Shown here: in pieces, positions 1-8,947 of the stretch
Numbering within the stretch: the first letter of the stretch is position 1
How the letters are laid out: each line of letters opens with the position of its first letter
Assembly: GCF_024642405.1 (NCBI RefSeq)
Contig: NZ_JAHEBC010000002.1
Span: 1 to 44,438 of the forward strand
Direction of reading: 5' to 3'
Source: Algoriphagus sp.
GTDB lineage: Bacteria > Bacteroidota > Bacteroidia > Cytophagales > Cyclobacteriaceae
DNA length: 44,438 nucleotides
Notes under the pieces: generated by a model
The model's input: only the letters and a program-made list of their open reading frames with translations
What the model was told of the DNA's origin: nothing
Databases searched by the model: none
Position numbers and translations under genes: made by a program

Positions 1-265
1 TGGAAGTTCCAGAGAAAGTATTGGTTTCAATGATATCTGCTCCTGCTTCCATGTACTCAGCATGAATAGCCTGGATAATATCCGGACGGCTGAGAGATAA
101 CAAATCGTTATTTCCTTTTAGTGCTTTTGGATGATTGGCCAATTCAGGAGTTCTAAAATCTTCTTCCAACAAAGAATAGCGTTGGATCATGGTACCCATA
201 GCACCATCCAAAATTAGAATTCGTTTAGAAATTTGCTGAAGTAATAATTCTGTTCTGTTTTGCAT
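1..265 (-). CDS. metH: Methionine synthase, homocysteine S-methyltransferase domain (N-terminal fragment)
   Basis: Only the first 88 codons are inside the window; the gene runs off the left edge. The start is the ATG at 265-263, giving a protein that begins [20 protein letters not shown]. It continues with the [10 protein letters not shown] motif and then [13 protein letters not shown], both typical of the zinc-dependent homocysteine-binding barrel at the N-terminus of cobalamin-dependent methionine synthase (MetH). The enzyme transfers a methyl group from methylcobalamin to homocysteine to make methionine. In many Bacteroidota this domain is a separate protein from the cobalamin-binding part; the window cannot show which applies here. 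A SAM-I riboswitch lies directly upstream, which independently supports a methionine-synthesis role. BhmT/YbgG-type methyltransferases share the fold, but the motif set and riboswitch favour MetH. Confidence 0.9.
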   Translation of the reverse strand, partial: MQNRTELLLQQISKRILILDGAMGTMIQRYSLLEEDFRTPELANHPKALKGNNDLLSLSRPDIIQAIHAEYMEAGADIIETNTFSGTS

Positions 266-327
266 TTTAGTTTATCATTCAAAAAGCTAATCGAGCAAAA
301 CACGGAAAAAAGTACTAGGACTCTTCC

Positions 328-424
328 GCTCATCTATTTCCGCAAATTCGGAATGGGAATTAGCACCTTGATTACAGGTTGCTAAGACGTCGTAGGGCCC
401 TTCCCTCAGTCTTTCTCGATAAGC
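328..424 (-). promoter_or_regulatory. SAM-I (S-box) riboswitch
   Basis: Read on the minus strand this stretch carries the S-box landmarks in order: a P1 arm GCTTATC (424-418), AGAAAGACTGAGGGA, GGGCCCTACGACG, the invariant TTAGCAACCTG, AAGGTGCTAATTCC, and the closing P1 arm GATGAGC (334-328), which pairs with the first arm including one G-U. This class binds S-adenosylmethionine and represses methionine genes when it is abundant. The start codon of metH is 62 nt further on. A GGAAGAGT/ACTTTTTTCC hairpin at about 303-326 follows, but the U-run after it is weak. Control by termination or by blocking translation therefore cannot be decided from sequence. Confidence 0.93.
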
Positions 425-428
425 TGTT

Positions 429-436
429 CAAAGGTA
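429..436 (-). promoter_or_regulatory. Bacteroidota -7 box for the metH riboswitch transcript
   Basis: The minus strand reads TACCTTTG, a full match to the TAnnTTTG box of Bacteroidota primary-sigma promoters. A start 4-7 nt downstream would fall at about 422-425, which is where the riboswitch P1 stem begins. This agreement is the main support. The -33 element is not clear. Confidence 0.65.
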
Positions 437-508
437 ATATCATTTTGCTAATAAAACAGGCTACTTAATCAATTTTGATCAACGGAATCAAACAATTGCT
501 CCAAATTA

Positions 509-1825
509 TTAAGGTCTTACACCTATCCCAAAGCTTAGATAGGGTGCTGACATGTATGTAGCCATATTGTAATCCCCTAGTTTATAATTGGCTAGCGGTA
601 ATTCATACCCGAAAGAGGTATTCAACACAAGGTCAAAAAGATTCCTTTGTCCAATGGGGATGCCGTACTCCACAAAAACCTCTGGTTTAGCCATTAATCC
701 ACTATTCTTTAAATATCCATCGAAGGTTCTTTGTTCAAATAGTTCGGGGAAATTAGGCTTTTCTTTCTGAGTGATGGTATAGCGAATATTTCCAAACCCT
801 AAACCAGCCAATCCACCTATAGCCATGTTTTTGAATTGAATAATTTTCATCCCTAAGTTTCCATAAACCCTTAAACTATTTAAGGAATGATTTCGAAGAT
901 TATTTGCCGACCCACTCATTGCTAGATTATATACATCTGCTCCATAAAGCAGGTCTCCACTTTCACCTAAAATTCTTAAACCCAAATTTGAAGGAGAACC
1001 ATCAAATGGGTTTAGTCCTGCCTCTTCCAATTTTTTATTAAAGCCTGAAGGACTAGTAAAATGAATTCCGTTGACCAAATAAAACCCAATACTTGCATCT
1101 TTATAAAAGAAATTTCTATCAGGTAAAGTCAATCCTGCCCCTACCCTAATAAAAGCTCCACTTTGAGTATTTTCAAATGATAGATCATTCAAATTCCATT
1201 TACCCTCAAACGGACTAAAGGCATATCCTAACTTCAGTAAAACTTCCAGTGCTTCTTCCCTGCCAGGTAAATCAAAATCATAACTCAACTGGAAACCTGT
1301 TTCTGTTAAAAAATTCCCATAGTACTGGCTTCCTTTTTGGATATTTCGCTTACGTAAAATAAATCCTTCAGCAGGATCAGCCAAAAACTCCTCTAGATTT
1401 TGAGAAGGATTTTGTGGTAACATTTGAAAATTCAGAAACCCTGCCCCGATGGACATGTAATGGATTAATTGAAACTTAGATTCCTCAATAAAAGCATAAC
1501 CAATATTCAACAAGGCTCTTGAGGTTCTATAATTTATTTTAAAATCATCAAACTCACTTTTTAATCCTCTGTTATGGTAAAGTTCCATCCCAATAACAAA
1601 GTCATTGTATCGAGCTTGATAGCCTAAACCTATCGTATGATATTTATTTCGGAGCCCGGTCAATCCCCGATCTTCCATTAATTGATCAAATTGCCTCAAT
1701 TTTGATCCTGAAGTCCCTGCCAAAACATAAAACGAAGATCGTTTTGTGACAAGGCTTTGAGCAGATAGTTTATAGGAAAAACCTATAAACAGAAAAAAAA
1801 GAAAAAAACGCGAAAAAAGGGGCAT
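509..1825 (-). CDS. Putative outer-membrane beta-barrel protein, unknown function
   Basis: A 438-residue protein of no family I recognise. It starts with a signal peptide (hydrophobic FFLFFLFIGF, cleavage expected after KLSAQ near residue 23). The rest has no hydrophobic helices but many alternating stretches rich in Gly and aromatic residues, for example YGNFLTETGFQLSYDFDL and YMSAPYLSFGIGVRP at the very C-terminus, as in outer-membrane barrels. LNIGYAF, LLKLGYAF and NTSFGYEL recur as strand-like segments. Two similar halves are possible, each with a glycine-rich 'G(A)GLT/GLGFG' strand, but I could not confirm a duplication. The gene lies 58 nt below the start of the large kinase gene on the same strand, without an evident terminator between. 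Localisation is reasonably supported; substrate and role are not known. Confidence 0.75.
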   Translation of the reverse strand: MPLFSRFFLFFLFIGFSYKLSAQSLVTKRSSFYVLAGTSGSKLRQFDQLMEDRGLTGLRNKYHTIGLGYQARYNDFVIGMELYHNRGLKSEFDDFKINYRTSRALLNIGYAFIEESKFQLIHYMSIGAGFLNFQMLPQNPSQNLEEFLADPAEGFILRKRNIQKGSQYYGNFLTETGFQLSYDFDLPGREEALEVLLKLGYAFSPFEGKWNLNDLSFENTQSGAFIRVGAGLTLPDRNFFYKDASIGFYLVNGIHFTSPSGFNKKLEEAGLNPFDGSPSNLGLRILGESGDLLYGADVYNLAMSGSANNLRNHSLNSLRVYGNLGMKIIQFKNMAIGGLAGLGFGNIRYTITQKEKPNFPELFEQRTFDGYLKNSGLMAKPEVFVEYGIPIGQRNLFDLVLNTSFGYELPLANYKLGDYNMATYMSAPYLSFGIGVRP

Positions 1826-1883
1826 GAAGTTACTCTGTTTGAAGTTGACTCATTGGTCTTGAGCTTTGCAGGCAAAATTAATG

Positions 1884-4800
1884 CTAAACAGAAATTCCCG
1901 GATAATCTTTACGATTTAGTTGCTTAATTAATTTTTCGTAGAGTATGTCTGGAATAAATGGTTTTGGGATAAAATCATTAAACCCAATTTCCATCATTTC
2001 ATTTTTCACTTCATGTAAAGAGGTAGCTGTCAGAGCTAAAATCGGAACCTCTCTCTTTTCCTTATCAGAATGAGATCGAATGGCTTTTGCTGTGGAAAAC
2101 CCATCTAAAACAGGCATTTGAAGATCCAATAAAACCAGATTAAAATTTCCTTTTTCAAATTCTTCTAAAGCTTGTTCCCCATTTGATGCAATCACTAAAT
2201 TGCCAACATTCCATTTATTAAGGAATTTTTGAATAAGAATCTGATTTACATAATTGTCTTCAGCAACTAATATAGAGGCATTTTGAAGGGACTTAACACC
2301 ATTGATAGTCAGATTTTTACTTCTAGAAATAGCAGACTCATCAATTTTAAATTTCGCAAAAAATCTAAACTGACTTCCCTTTCCTTCAATGGAACTTACA
2401 GAGATTTCACCTCCAAAAAGAGCAACCAGCCTTTTCACAATGGCTAATCCTAATCCTGTCCCTCCATACTTCCTTGTCGTGGAAGTGGATGCTTGGGTAA
2501 ATGCTTCGAATATCGTTTCTATTTTGTCCTCTGGTATCCCGATCCCTGTATCCTCAATAGTAAATTCTATAACTGTATAATCTGATTCACGAAGTTGTTC
2601 TTTCAGTATGATTTTCACGTATCCATTTTCCGTGAATTTGATAGCATTAGAAATTAGGTTATTGATTATTTGACCTAGTCTGATAGGATCTCCTATGACC
2701 TGATTTGGTATTTTGGGATCTATTTTGAATTCAACTTTAATCAGTTTTTCACTTGCCTGAAAGCTATGTGAATGTACAATTCTGGAGATAACATTCTGCA
2801 AATCAAAAGGCACTAATTCAAGCTCTACCTTTCCAGAATCAATTTTAGTGAAATCCAAAATATCATTGATCAGAGCCATCAAATTCTCAGCTGAAAACTG
2901 TAGAGTTTTTAAATTTTCTAGCTGGTCAGGCCTAGGGTTTCCCTCTACCAGTAAATGGGAAAGTCCTATAACTGCATTCATGGGAGTCCTGATTTCATGA
3001 CTCATAATTGAAAGAAACTGCGATTTGATTAAAGACGCCTGTTCTGCATTTTCTTTGGCTTTCAGCAATTCACCTTGGGCTTCTTTTAATCTTGAAATAT
3101 CCCGGGCGATTCCAGTATAATATTTAGACTTACCATCTTTATCCAGAATCAATTTTCCATTGGAATTAAATACTTTGTACTCTCCATTTTTATGAAGTAA
3201 TCTAAATTCCAAAAACTGATTCTGTGCAAGGAAATTCTCTGTGGAGTCTAGCATTTTTTGAAACTCTCCCATGTCATCGGGATTTAAAAAATCAAAAATG
3301 CTTCTCCCTATCACTTCCTCGGTTTTATATCCAAGATATTGATATACGTTTGGTGAAACATATCTTAGGACAAATGTCTCAGTTAATGAAAAAATTATTT
3401 CAGTTGATTCTTCTACTAAAGTCCGGTATTTTTCCTCGGATTGAATAAGATCAATTTTTGCTTGGTGTTCATCTGTAATATCCCGAATGATACTAAGAAC
3501 AAACTCCACTTGTTCATTGATGATAATTGGCCTAAAAGTTCTTGAATAATATCTTCCTTTAATTGGAAACTCTGATTCAATTATTTCCCGCTCATAGTAG
3601 ACTCGATCTAGAAGAGAATTTACTTCTTCATAAGAAGTGAGGAAAATTTCCCATAGAAATTTTCCTTCAAAATCTTCCCGTGTAATACCCCAGTGATCAA
3701 AATTTGTCCCCTCAGCAACTATATATTTACGCTCCTTATCTAAAAGGAAAATATTGGTTCCGGGGATATTTGAGGCAAGAAGTCTATACTGCCTATCTCT
3801 TTGTTCATTGATTACTTCCAGGTTCTTTCTGTCATTAATATCCTGGAGGATTCCTTCATGTAGATAAATCTCACCTGTTTCATCTAACACTTCTCTGGTT
3901 TGATCTTCAACCCAAATATATTGCCCATCAGATTTCTTCAATCTATAGGATCCTGAAAATGACTTTATCCCTTTGCTTGTCTTTGTTGAATAAGCTTTTT
4001 CTCGGATTCTTCTCGCATCTTCAGGATACAATAAATCAAGAATTGATTTCTTCTTATCGATTAATTCTTTTGAATTATATCCAAAACGATTAATGTTTTC
4101 AGAGATATATACTATTTGAAAATCATTATTCGGATCAACTCTGAATAAAATCGTGGGGCTATTTTCCACAATCATTTTGGCTCTGTTCGCCAATTTTTCA
4201 GCTTCGTATTTTTCAGATAAATTTCTTAAGACAAAAGAAAAACCGATCTTCTCCTTTTTTTCAGAAAAAATTGGTTGAAGCGATAATTCAAAAGGTTCTT
4301 TTTCTTTCCCAGATATTTTAATGAAAATTTCCTTTTTCCAGACTGATGAATCTCCTTGCACAGAGATAAAATTTTCTAAACTTTCTTCCGGATCATAAAA
4401 TTCAAAATACTTGTAAATACTCCCTTTCAAAGGTTCATTGTCTGGTGATCCACATAGCTTTTTCGCAGCCTCATTCACATAAATGAGATTTAAATCAAGC
4501 CCAGTCACTACAATTGGATCATTTACCTGCGTCAATATTTGCGATTGCAACAAAAGATATTCTTCTGAAGCTTTCTTTTGAGTGATGTCCGTACAAAATC
4601 CAAAAACTTCTACACTATGATTAAAAAAATGATCTCTTGCATCAATTTCATAACTCAAAATCACATCTCTATTCCCAGGTGATAGCATCCTAAACTCACC
4701 CGATGTAGGTTTTCGTGTTTCGATAGTCAGTCTTATATTATTAATAAAGCTATTCCTATCTTCTTTCTGAATATTATAAATTAAAGTAGAAATCTTGGCA

Positions 4801-6179
4801 TAGGTTGGTTTATCTCCTAATCCAAACATACGAGCCAAACCACCTGAAAAATGAAAGCTATTTCTATTTGGACTGTATCTCCATGATCCCGACTTAGCTA
4901 ATAGTTCTGTGGTGGCAAGCAAATTCTCATTTCTCTCAATTTTTTGGAGCATCTGTCCCCCCTGATAAGCCCCATACAAAATATCTCCTAACTGCCTAAG
5001 AATTTGAAGCTCACTTTCATCAGAGAAAATATCTTCATTTTTGAACTCTATCACCAAAACACCTTTCAACTGCAGAGTGGATATCATTGGGATAAGAAGT
5101 ACTGATTTTTTATTCAAAGACTTTATCAATTTTACTTTACCGAAATTTGGTGAACTAGGTTGATCTTCAACCATTCCATCCAAGTCATTCACATCAAAAG
5201 TTAGATTGACCTCCTCATTTAGATTTTGCCATTCAGTCAAAATCTCAAACTTTTTATTTTCCAAATTTCTGAGGAGGACTTTGGAGCAATTTGCTTTTAA
5301 CGAAATGCTTAATATTGTAAGTGCCTCTGTAAAATTTTTATATAAATCTTTTAAATTCTCATTAATTAAATGATGTGAAATTTTATTGATAATGTTTTCA
5401 AGATCTAACCTCTTTTGAAGGGAGATATCCATTTGAACATAATCCGTGATATCTCTTCCACTGAAAAGGATTCCTTTGATGTGTGGGTGATTTTGAAGGT
5501 TTTTAGCATAGCTTTCTATGTATATTTTCTCCTGCCCTTCTTTATGAACCCAAAAATCAATATTAATTTCTTCTTCTGAATTTAGAACACTTTCGAAGTT
5601 GCCTTTGACTAATTCAATAATCCCTGCATCTATGAATTGTCTGAAATTTCTACCAACAATATCTTCGACTTTAAAGCCTAATTTTTTACCGACATTTGGG
5701 CCAACAAATTTATAATTCCCTTCTACATCGAGTATTGATATCAAATCATGGGTATTATTAAGAATACTTTCCAAATATCGAAGGTTATAACTTTCACTCT
5801 CTATGGTCCTAGGCTGAGGGTTTAGGAGCATAGATTCAGTGTAGAATTTTGATCTGACTCCTTTTAAAATTAAAAATCGATCCTGATAGCTAGACGGTAG
5901 CGGGACAAAACTCCATTCAAACAAAACATACTCGGACGATTTCGATTGTAAGGATTTGAAAAATGTAAATGGCTCTAGTTCCTTCCCTTTGAAATATTCC
6001 TCTATCTCTATAATCACATTAGGATACTGAACGAATTTCTTCCAGTCCTCTTCTAGAAATTTAAAGTTTGATTTAAAATGAGCATTAAAAAAAATTATTT
6101 CTTCAGAATCGATCATAAATAGCGGTTCGCTCATCTGATCGAAAAAATCTGAAATATCAAATTGTTGAAACATTGTCAT
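1884..6179 (-). CDS. Hybrid sensor histidine kinase/response regulator with seven PAS domains and a GAF domain
   Basis: A 1431-residue hybrid kinase. Approximate domain order: degenerate PAS (8-110), PAS (130-250), GAF (255-405), PAS (415-535), PAS (540-655), PAS (660-780), PAS (785-905), PAS (910-1035), HisKA with SHEIRTPMNAVIGL and phospho-acceptor His1061, HATPase (NLISNAIKFTENG, EDTGIGIPEDK, GGTGLGLAIVKRL), and a C-terminal receiver with VLLDLQMPVLDG (phospho-acceptor Asp1352), conserved T in LALTATS and K in PKPF. Several PAS domains end in the DIT/DIS-linker pattern typical of PAC. No signal peptide or membrane helix is visible, so it should sense cytoplasmic or membrane-diffusible signals. 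There is no output domain after the receiver and no dedicated response regulator nearby, so phosphate probably passes on to an unlinked Hpt protein or regulator. The ATG at 6179 and another at 6173 are both possible starts. Confidence 0.95.
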   Translation of the reverse strand: MTMFQQFDISDFFDQMSEPLFMIDSEEIIFFNAHFKSNFKFLEEDWKKFVQYPNVIIEIEEYFKGKELEPFTFFKSLQSKSSEYVLFEWSFVPLPSSYQDRFLILKGVRSKFYTESMLLNPQPRTIESESYNLRYLESILNNTHDLISILDVEGNYKFVGPNVGKKLGFKVEDIVGRNFRQFIDAGIIELVKGNFESVLNSEEEINIDFWVHKEGQEKIYIESYAKNLQNHPHIKGILFSGRDITDYVQMDISLQKRLDLENIINKISHHLINENLKDLYKNFTEALTILSISLKANCSKVLLRNLENKKFEILTEWQNLNEEVNLTFDVNDLDGMVEDQPSSPNFGKVKLIKSLNKKSVLLIPMISTLQLKGVLVIEFKNEDIFSDESELQILRQLGDILYGAYQGGQMLQKIERNENLLATTELLAKSGSWRYSPNRNSFHFSGGLARMFGLGDKPTYAKISTLIYNIQKEDRNSFINNIRLTIETRKPTSGEFRMLSPGNRDVILSYEIDARDHFFNHSVEVFGFCTDITQKKASEEYLLLQSQILTQVNDPIVVTGLDLNLIYVNEAAKKLCGSPDNEPLKGSIYKYFEFYDPEESLENFISVQGDSSVWKKEIFIKISGKEKEPFELSLQPIFSEKKEKIGFSFVLRNLSEKYEAEKLANRAKMIVENSPTILFRVDPNNDFQIVYISENINRFGYNSKELIDKKKSILDLLYPEDARRIREKAYSTKTSKGIKSFSGSYRLKKSDGQYIWVEDQTREVLDETGEIYLHEGILQDINDRKNLEVINEQRDRQYRLLASNIPGTNIFLLDKERKYIVAEGTNFDHWGITREDFEGKFLWEIFLTSYEEVNSLLDRVYYEREIIESEFPIKGRYYSRTFRPIIINEQVEFVLSIIRDITDEHQAKIDLIQSEEKYRTLVEESTEIIFSLTETFVLRYVSPNVYQYLGYKTEEVIGRSIFDFLNPDDMGEFQKMLDSTENFLAQNQFLEFRLLHKNGEYKVFNSNGKLILDKDGKSKYYTGIARDISRLKEAQGELLKAKENAEQASLIKSQFLSIMSHEIRTPMNAVIGLSHLLVEGNPRPDQLENLKTLQFSAENLMALINDILDFTKIDSGKVELELVPFDLQNVISRIVHSHSFQASEKLIKVEFKIDPKIPNQVIGDPIRLGQIINNLISNAIKFTENGYVKIILKEQLRESDYTVIEFTIEDTGIGIPEDKIETIFEAFTQASTSTTRKYGGTGLGLAIVKRLVALFGGEISVSSIEGKGSQFRFFAKFKIDESAISRSKNLTINGVKSLQNASILVAEDNYVNQILIQKFLNKWNVGNLVIASNGEQALEEFEKGNFNLVLLDLQMPVLDGFSTAKAIRSHSDKEKREVPILALTATSLHEVKNEMMEIGFNDFIPKPFIPDILYEKLIKQLNRKDYPGISV

Positions 6180-6411
6180 ACTCTAATCACTTCAGTTTTT
6201 CTAAAGTCATAGCACTAAAGTTATTAAATGAAGCTTAATTTGGCTAAAAGTAAACTAACTTTCCAATAGTGCTTCTCATAATTTATTTTAACCTACCACA
6301 ATCTGAAATTAATATTCCTTTTTTCTGGTAGAAATAAAAAAGATTAAAAACTCTATTTTCATTTTTTCGTGTTAAAGTGAATAGTGTCAATATTAATAAC
6401 AAAACTAATTT

Positions 6412-6732
6412 ATGATTATTTCTACTACCCCAAGCCTTGATGGATATCGAATCGAAGAATATTTAGGAGTTGTTTCTGGCGAAACAATTATTGGAGCAAA
6501 CGTTTTTAAGGATTTTTTTGCAAGTATTACCGATATAGTAGGAGGAAGATCATCTGCCTATGAGCAAGTTCTACGGGAAGCAAAAGCAACAGCAATGGCT
6601 GAAATGGAAATTCAAGCCAGAACTTTTGGAGCAAATGCGGTGATTGGAATTGATTTAGACTATGAGACAATTCGGGATGGCATGTTGATGGTCACCGTCA
6701 GTGGTACCGCCGTAAAAACAGTCAAACTTTAA
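6412..6732 (+). CDS. YbjQ/UPF0145 family protein
   Basis: A 106-residue soluble protein matching the YbjQ (UPF0145, Pfam PF01906 'putative heavy-metal-binding') family over its full length. Recognisable features are the N-terminal [21 protein letters not shown], the [18 protein letters not shown] helix, the [17 protein letters not shown] signature and the closing [12 protein letters not shown] strand. Family members form pentameric rings in crystal structures; a metal-binding role has been suggested but not established. The gene is divergent from the large kinase (232 nt apart) and converges on the [2Fe-2S] protein gene, with which it shares a terminator hairpin. Family assignment is firm, function is not. 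Confidence 0.93.
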   Translation: MIISTTPSLDGYRIEEYLGVVSGETIIGANVFKDFFASITDIVGGRSSAYEQVLREAKATAMAEMEIQARTFGANAVIGIDLDYETIRDGMLMVTVSGTAVKTVKL

Positions 6733-6735
6733 ACT

Positions 6736-6763
6736 AAAAGTCCTGAAAAATCAGGACTTTTTT
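6736..6763. terminator. Bidirectional intrinsic terminator
   Basis: AAAAGTCCTGA, a 4-nt A loop, then TCAGGACTTTT and more Ts on the plus strand; the left arm's As give a U-run on the minus strand. It sits between the convergent genes, and the stop codon of the minus-strand gene lies inside the right arm. Confidence 0.85.
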
Positions 6764-6993
6764 ATTTGAGAAATCACTTTCTCAAAAGTTGCCTTTTTAC
6801 AAAAATATTCTCCAATTATTACCACCGGGGCTGATTTGCAACAATCCATACATTTTGTTTTAATCAATTTGAATTGCCCTTTCAGACCTTTAGAGTTTAT
6901 TTCTTCCTTTATTTTTTTGTTTAGGCTTTTGGATCCTGATTTCTTACAATCAGATCCTTGACAAATAAATATAAGTTTTCTTTTAGATTCCAT
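6751..6993 (-). CDS. Thioredoxin-like [2Fe-2S] ferredoxin family protein
   Basis: An 80-residue protein with the pattern of thioredoxin-fold [2Fe-2S] ferredoxins (as in NuoE C-termini and Aquifex-type Fd): IFICQGSDCKKSGSKSL near the N-terminus, then TKCMDCCKSAPVVIIG. Cysteines in CxxxxC and CxxCC supply enough ligands for a [2Fe-2S] cluster. The small size means it contains only this domain. Its ATG (6993) directly follows the stop codon of the DUF819 gene, with no gap, so the two are probably co-transcribed and translationally coupled. The stop codon lies in the shared terminator. A small electron carrier or a cluster-delivery role is inferred; its partner is not identified. Confidence 0.85.
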   Translation of the reverse strand: MESKRKLIFICQGSDCKKSGSKSLNKKIKEEINSKGLKGQFKLIKTKCMDCCKSAPVVIIGEYFCKKATFEKVISQIKKS

Positions 6994-8247
6994 TTATCCC
7001 CCAGAAATAGCTTGCATCATTAAACCACATAGATAGGCTCCATAGGTTCCTGCAGCATAACCAAGCACAGCTAATAACACTCCCACAGGAGCTAAAGATG
7101 GATCAAAAGCTGAAGCTACAATCGGTGCAGAAGCCGCACCACCCACATTGGCCTGCGATCCAACTGCCACATAAAAAAACGGAGCTTTAATAATAAAAGC
7201 TACAATTAACATGATCAGGATATGAAAAAACATCCATAAGATCCCAATTAAAAATAAAATCGGTGAATCTAATACGGCACTTAGATCCATTTGCATACCG
7301 ATCGAAGCAACTAGGACGTATAACAAAACACTTCCCATTCTAGAAGCCCCAGAACCTTCTAGATTTCTGGCTTTTGTAAATGAAAGTAATAATCCCAAAG
7401 TGGTGGAAACAACAACAATCCAAAAAAATGTAGAGTCTAAAGAATATTGACTTAGATAAGGATAATTCTCTCCGATCCAGGGTGCCATCTCATCTGCTAT
7501 CCAATGTGAAAAACCGGTAATTCCAAACCCTACTCCCAAAACTATCATGGTATCAGAAAGACTTGGAATCTTCATAATCCCAGCCCTAAATTTTTCAATC
7601 TTATCCCTCAATTCATAAATAGCTGAACTATCAGCTTTGAATTTCCTATCAATAACCTCTGGTTTTGCAGCCCAATACAATAAAACAGCCATCCATAAAT
7701 TCGCCACTAGAACATCCACAGCAATCATTTGACTGAAAAGTGAAGGACTAGCTCCAAAAACTTCAAGCATCGCAGTTTGATTTGCACCGCCTCCAATCCA
7801 AGAGCCAGCTATTGTAGCCAATCCTCTCCAAATTTCATCAGGCCCATTTCCTCCTAATAACTCAGGTTGTATAAAACCTACTGTAGCGAGTGCTAAAGGT
7901 CCACCTATCATAATTCCTAAAGTACCAGCCAAAAACATGGTCAATGCCTTAGGACCTAGCTTTAAGATACTTTTTAAATCAATACTTATGGTAAACAAAA
8001 CTAGAGATGCAGGAAGCAAGTATCTACTTGCCACTTGGTAAATTCCAGATGTTTCTCCGGAGATCCAACCAAAAGAATTAAATAAGGCAGGTATGAAATA
8101 ACAAAGAAGAACGGTTGGTACTATTCCATAAAATTTTCTCCAAAAAGTATTTGAACTTGCAGATGTGGCAAAGACGAAGGCCAAAATGGACATTAGGATA
8201 CCAAAAACAATAGCATCATTTGTAAAAAAGGGGATATTTTCTTCCAT
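6994..8247 (-). CDS. DUF819 family integral membrane protein
   Basis: A 417-residue multi-pass membrane protein matching DUF819 (YjcL-like, Pfam PF05684). About ten to twelve hydrophobic helices are visible, beginning AIVFGILMSILAFVFA. Conserved-looking loops include SWIGGGANQTAMLEVFGASP (about 150-170) and the C-terminal VGSQANVGGAASAPIVASAF (about 364-383); the paired Gly-rich 'GGGANQ' and 'NVGGAASAP' segments in two halves resemble the inverted-repeat layout of secondary transporters. No substrate is established for the family. It lies 64 nt downstream of the Nudix gene and abuts the [2Fe-2S] gene. Coupling of a transporter-like protein to a ferredoxin is unusual but the link is by position only. 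Confidence 0.88.
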   Translation of the reverse strand: MEENIPFFTNDAIVFGILMSILAFVFATSASSNTFWRKFYGIVPTVLLCYFIPALFNSFGWISGETSGIYQVASRYLLPASLVLFTISIDLKSILKLGPKALTMFLAGTLGIMIGGPLALATVGFIQPELLGGNGPDEIWRGLATIAGSWIGGGANQTAMLEVFGASPSLFSQMIAVDVLVANLWMAVLLYWAAKPEVIDRKFKADSSAIYELRDKIEKFRAGIMKIPSLSDTMIVLGVGFGITGFSHWIADEMAPWIGENYPYLSQYSLDSTFFWIVVVSTTLGLLLSFTKARNLEGSGASRMGSVLLYVLVASIGMQMDLSAVLDSPILFLIGILWMFFHILIMLIVAFIIKAPFFYVAVGSQANVGGAASAPIVASAFDPSLAPVGVLLAVLGYAAGTYGAYLCGLMMQAISGG

Positions 8248-8311
8248 GGTTCGAAATACGGAGTGAATTGCTATAATACCAATAATTATTTCCAGAAAAT
8301 AAAATGTTTAC

Positions 8312-8947
8312 TTACTTTCCATTTTCCATGATTCGGAGAAATTCCCCTAATATCATTGCCGTTGCTCCCCAAACTATCTCTTTTTCAATATCAAAATATG
8401 GAGTATTCAGCCTGAAAGACTCGCTAATGTCTAGTGTTTTTTGCTTCAGAATATCGGGAGAAGACAGATGCCTGATGGTAGTTTGAATAATTCTTTCTAC
8501 TTCTTTTTCTTCTGGAATGAAAACCGGCTTGGATGTGGTAAATCCCAATACTGGAGTTACTAAAAAATTGCTAGGAGCAATATATAAATCAGTCATTTTA
8601 CCCAAAATCTCTACTTCGTCAGGATTTATCCCAACTTCTTCTGAGGCTTCTCTTAAAGCGGTAAAAATTAAATCTGGATCTTCAAGCTCCATTTTCCCAC
8701 CAGGCAATGCAATTTGGCCGCTATGAACTCCATCATATTCAGGTCTTTTTATCAAAGGGAAATACACTTCTTTTTGATCTGGATAGAACAATAATAATAC
8801 AGCGCCTTTCCTGTGGTTTTTAGGTCTTTCCGGATCAAACCTTTTTCTATTAATGGGTCTAGGAGACATATTAATATGCGCTTCAACCCCAGGCAATGGG
8901 GCTTCTAATCCATTTTTTATAATCCTGATGAAATCATGAAACTCCAT
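8312..8947 (-). CDS. CoA pyrophosphatase-type Nudix hydrolase
   Basis: A 211-residue Nudix hydrolase. The catalytic motif LPGGKMELEDPDLIFTALRE followed by ASEEVGI has the two-residue-longer spacing between Glu and Arg-Glu found in the NudL/YeaB CoA-pyrophosphatase branch, and the upstream GAVLLLFYPDQKEVYFPLIKR and HSGQIALPGG segments fit the UPF0035 signature. Enzymes of this branch cleave CoA or acyl-CoA to 3',5'-ADP and (acyl-)phosphopantetheine. The ATG at 8947 lies 14 nt inside the preceding lipoprotein gene, implying an operon and translational coupling. Substrate preference for CoA is inferred from the motif, not shown. Confidence 0.9.
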   Translation of the reverse strand: MEFHDFIRIIKNGLEAPLPGVEAHINMSPRPINRKRFDPERPKNHRKGAVLLLFYPDQKEVYFPLIKRPEYDGVHSGQIALPGGKMELEDPDLIFTALREASEEVGINPDEVEILGKMTDLYIAPSNFLVTPVLGFTTSKPVFIPEEKEVERIIQTTIRHLSSPDILKQKTLDISESFRLNTPYFDIEKEIVWGATAMILGEFLRIMENGK

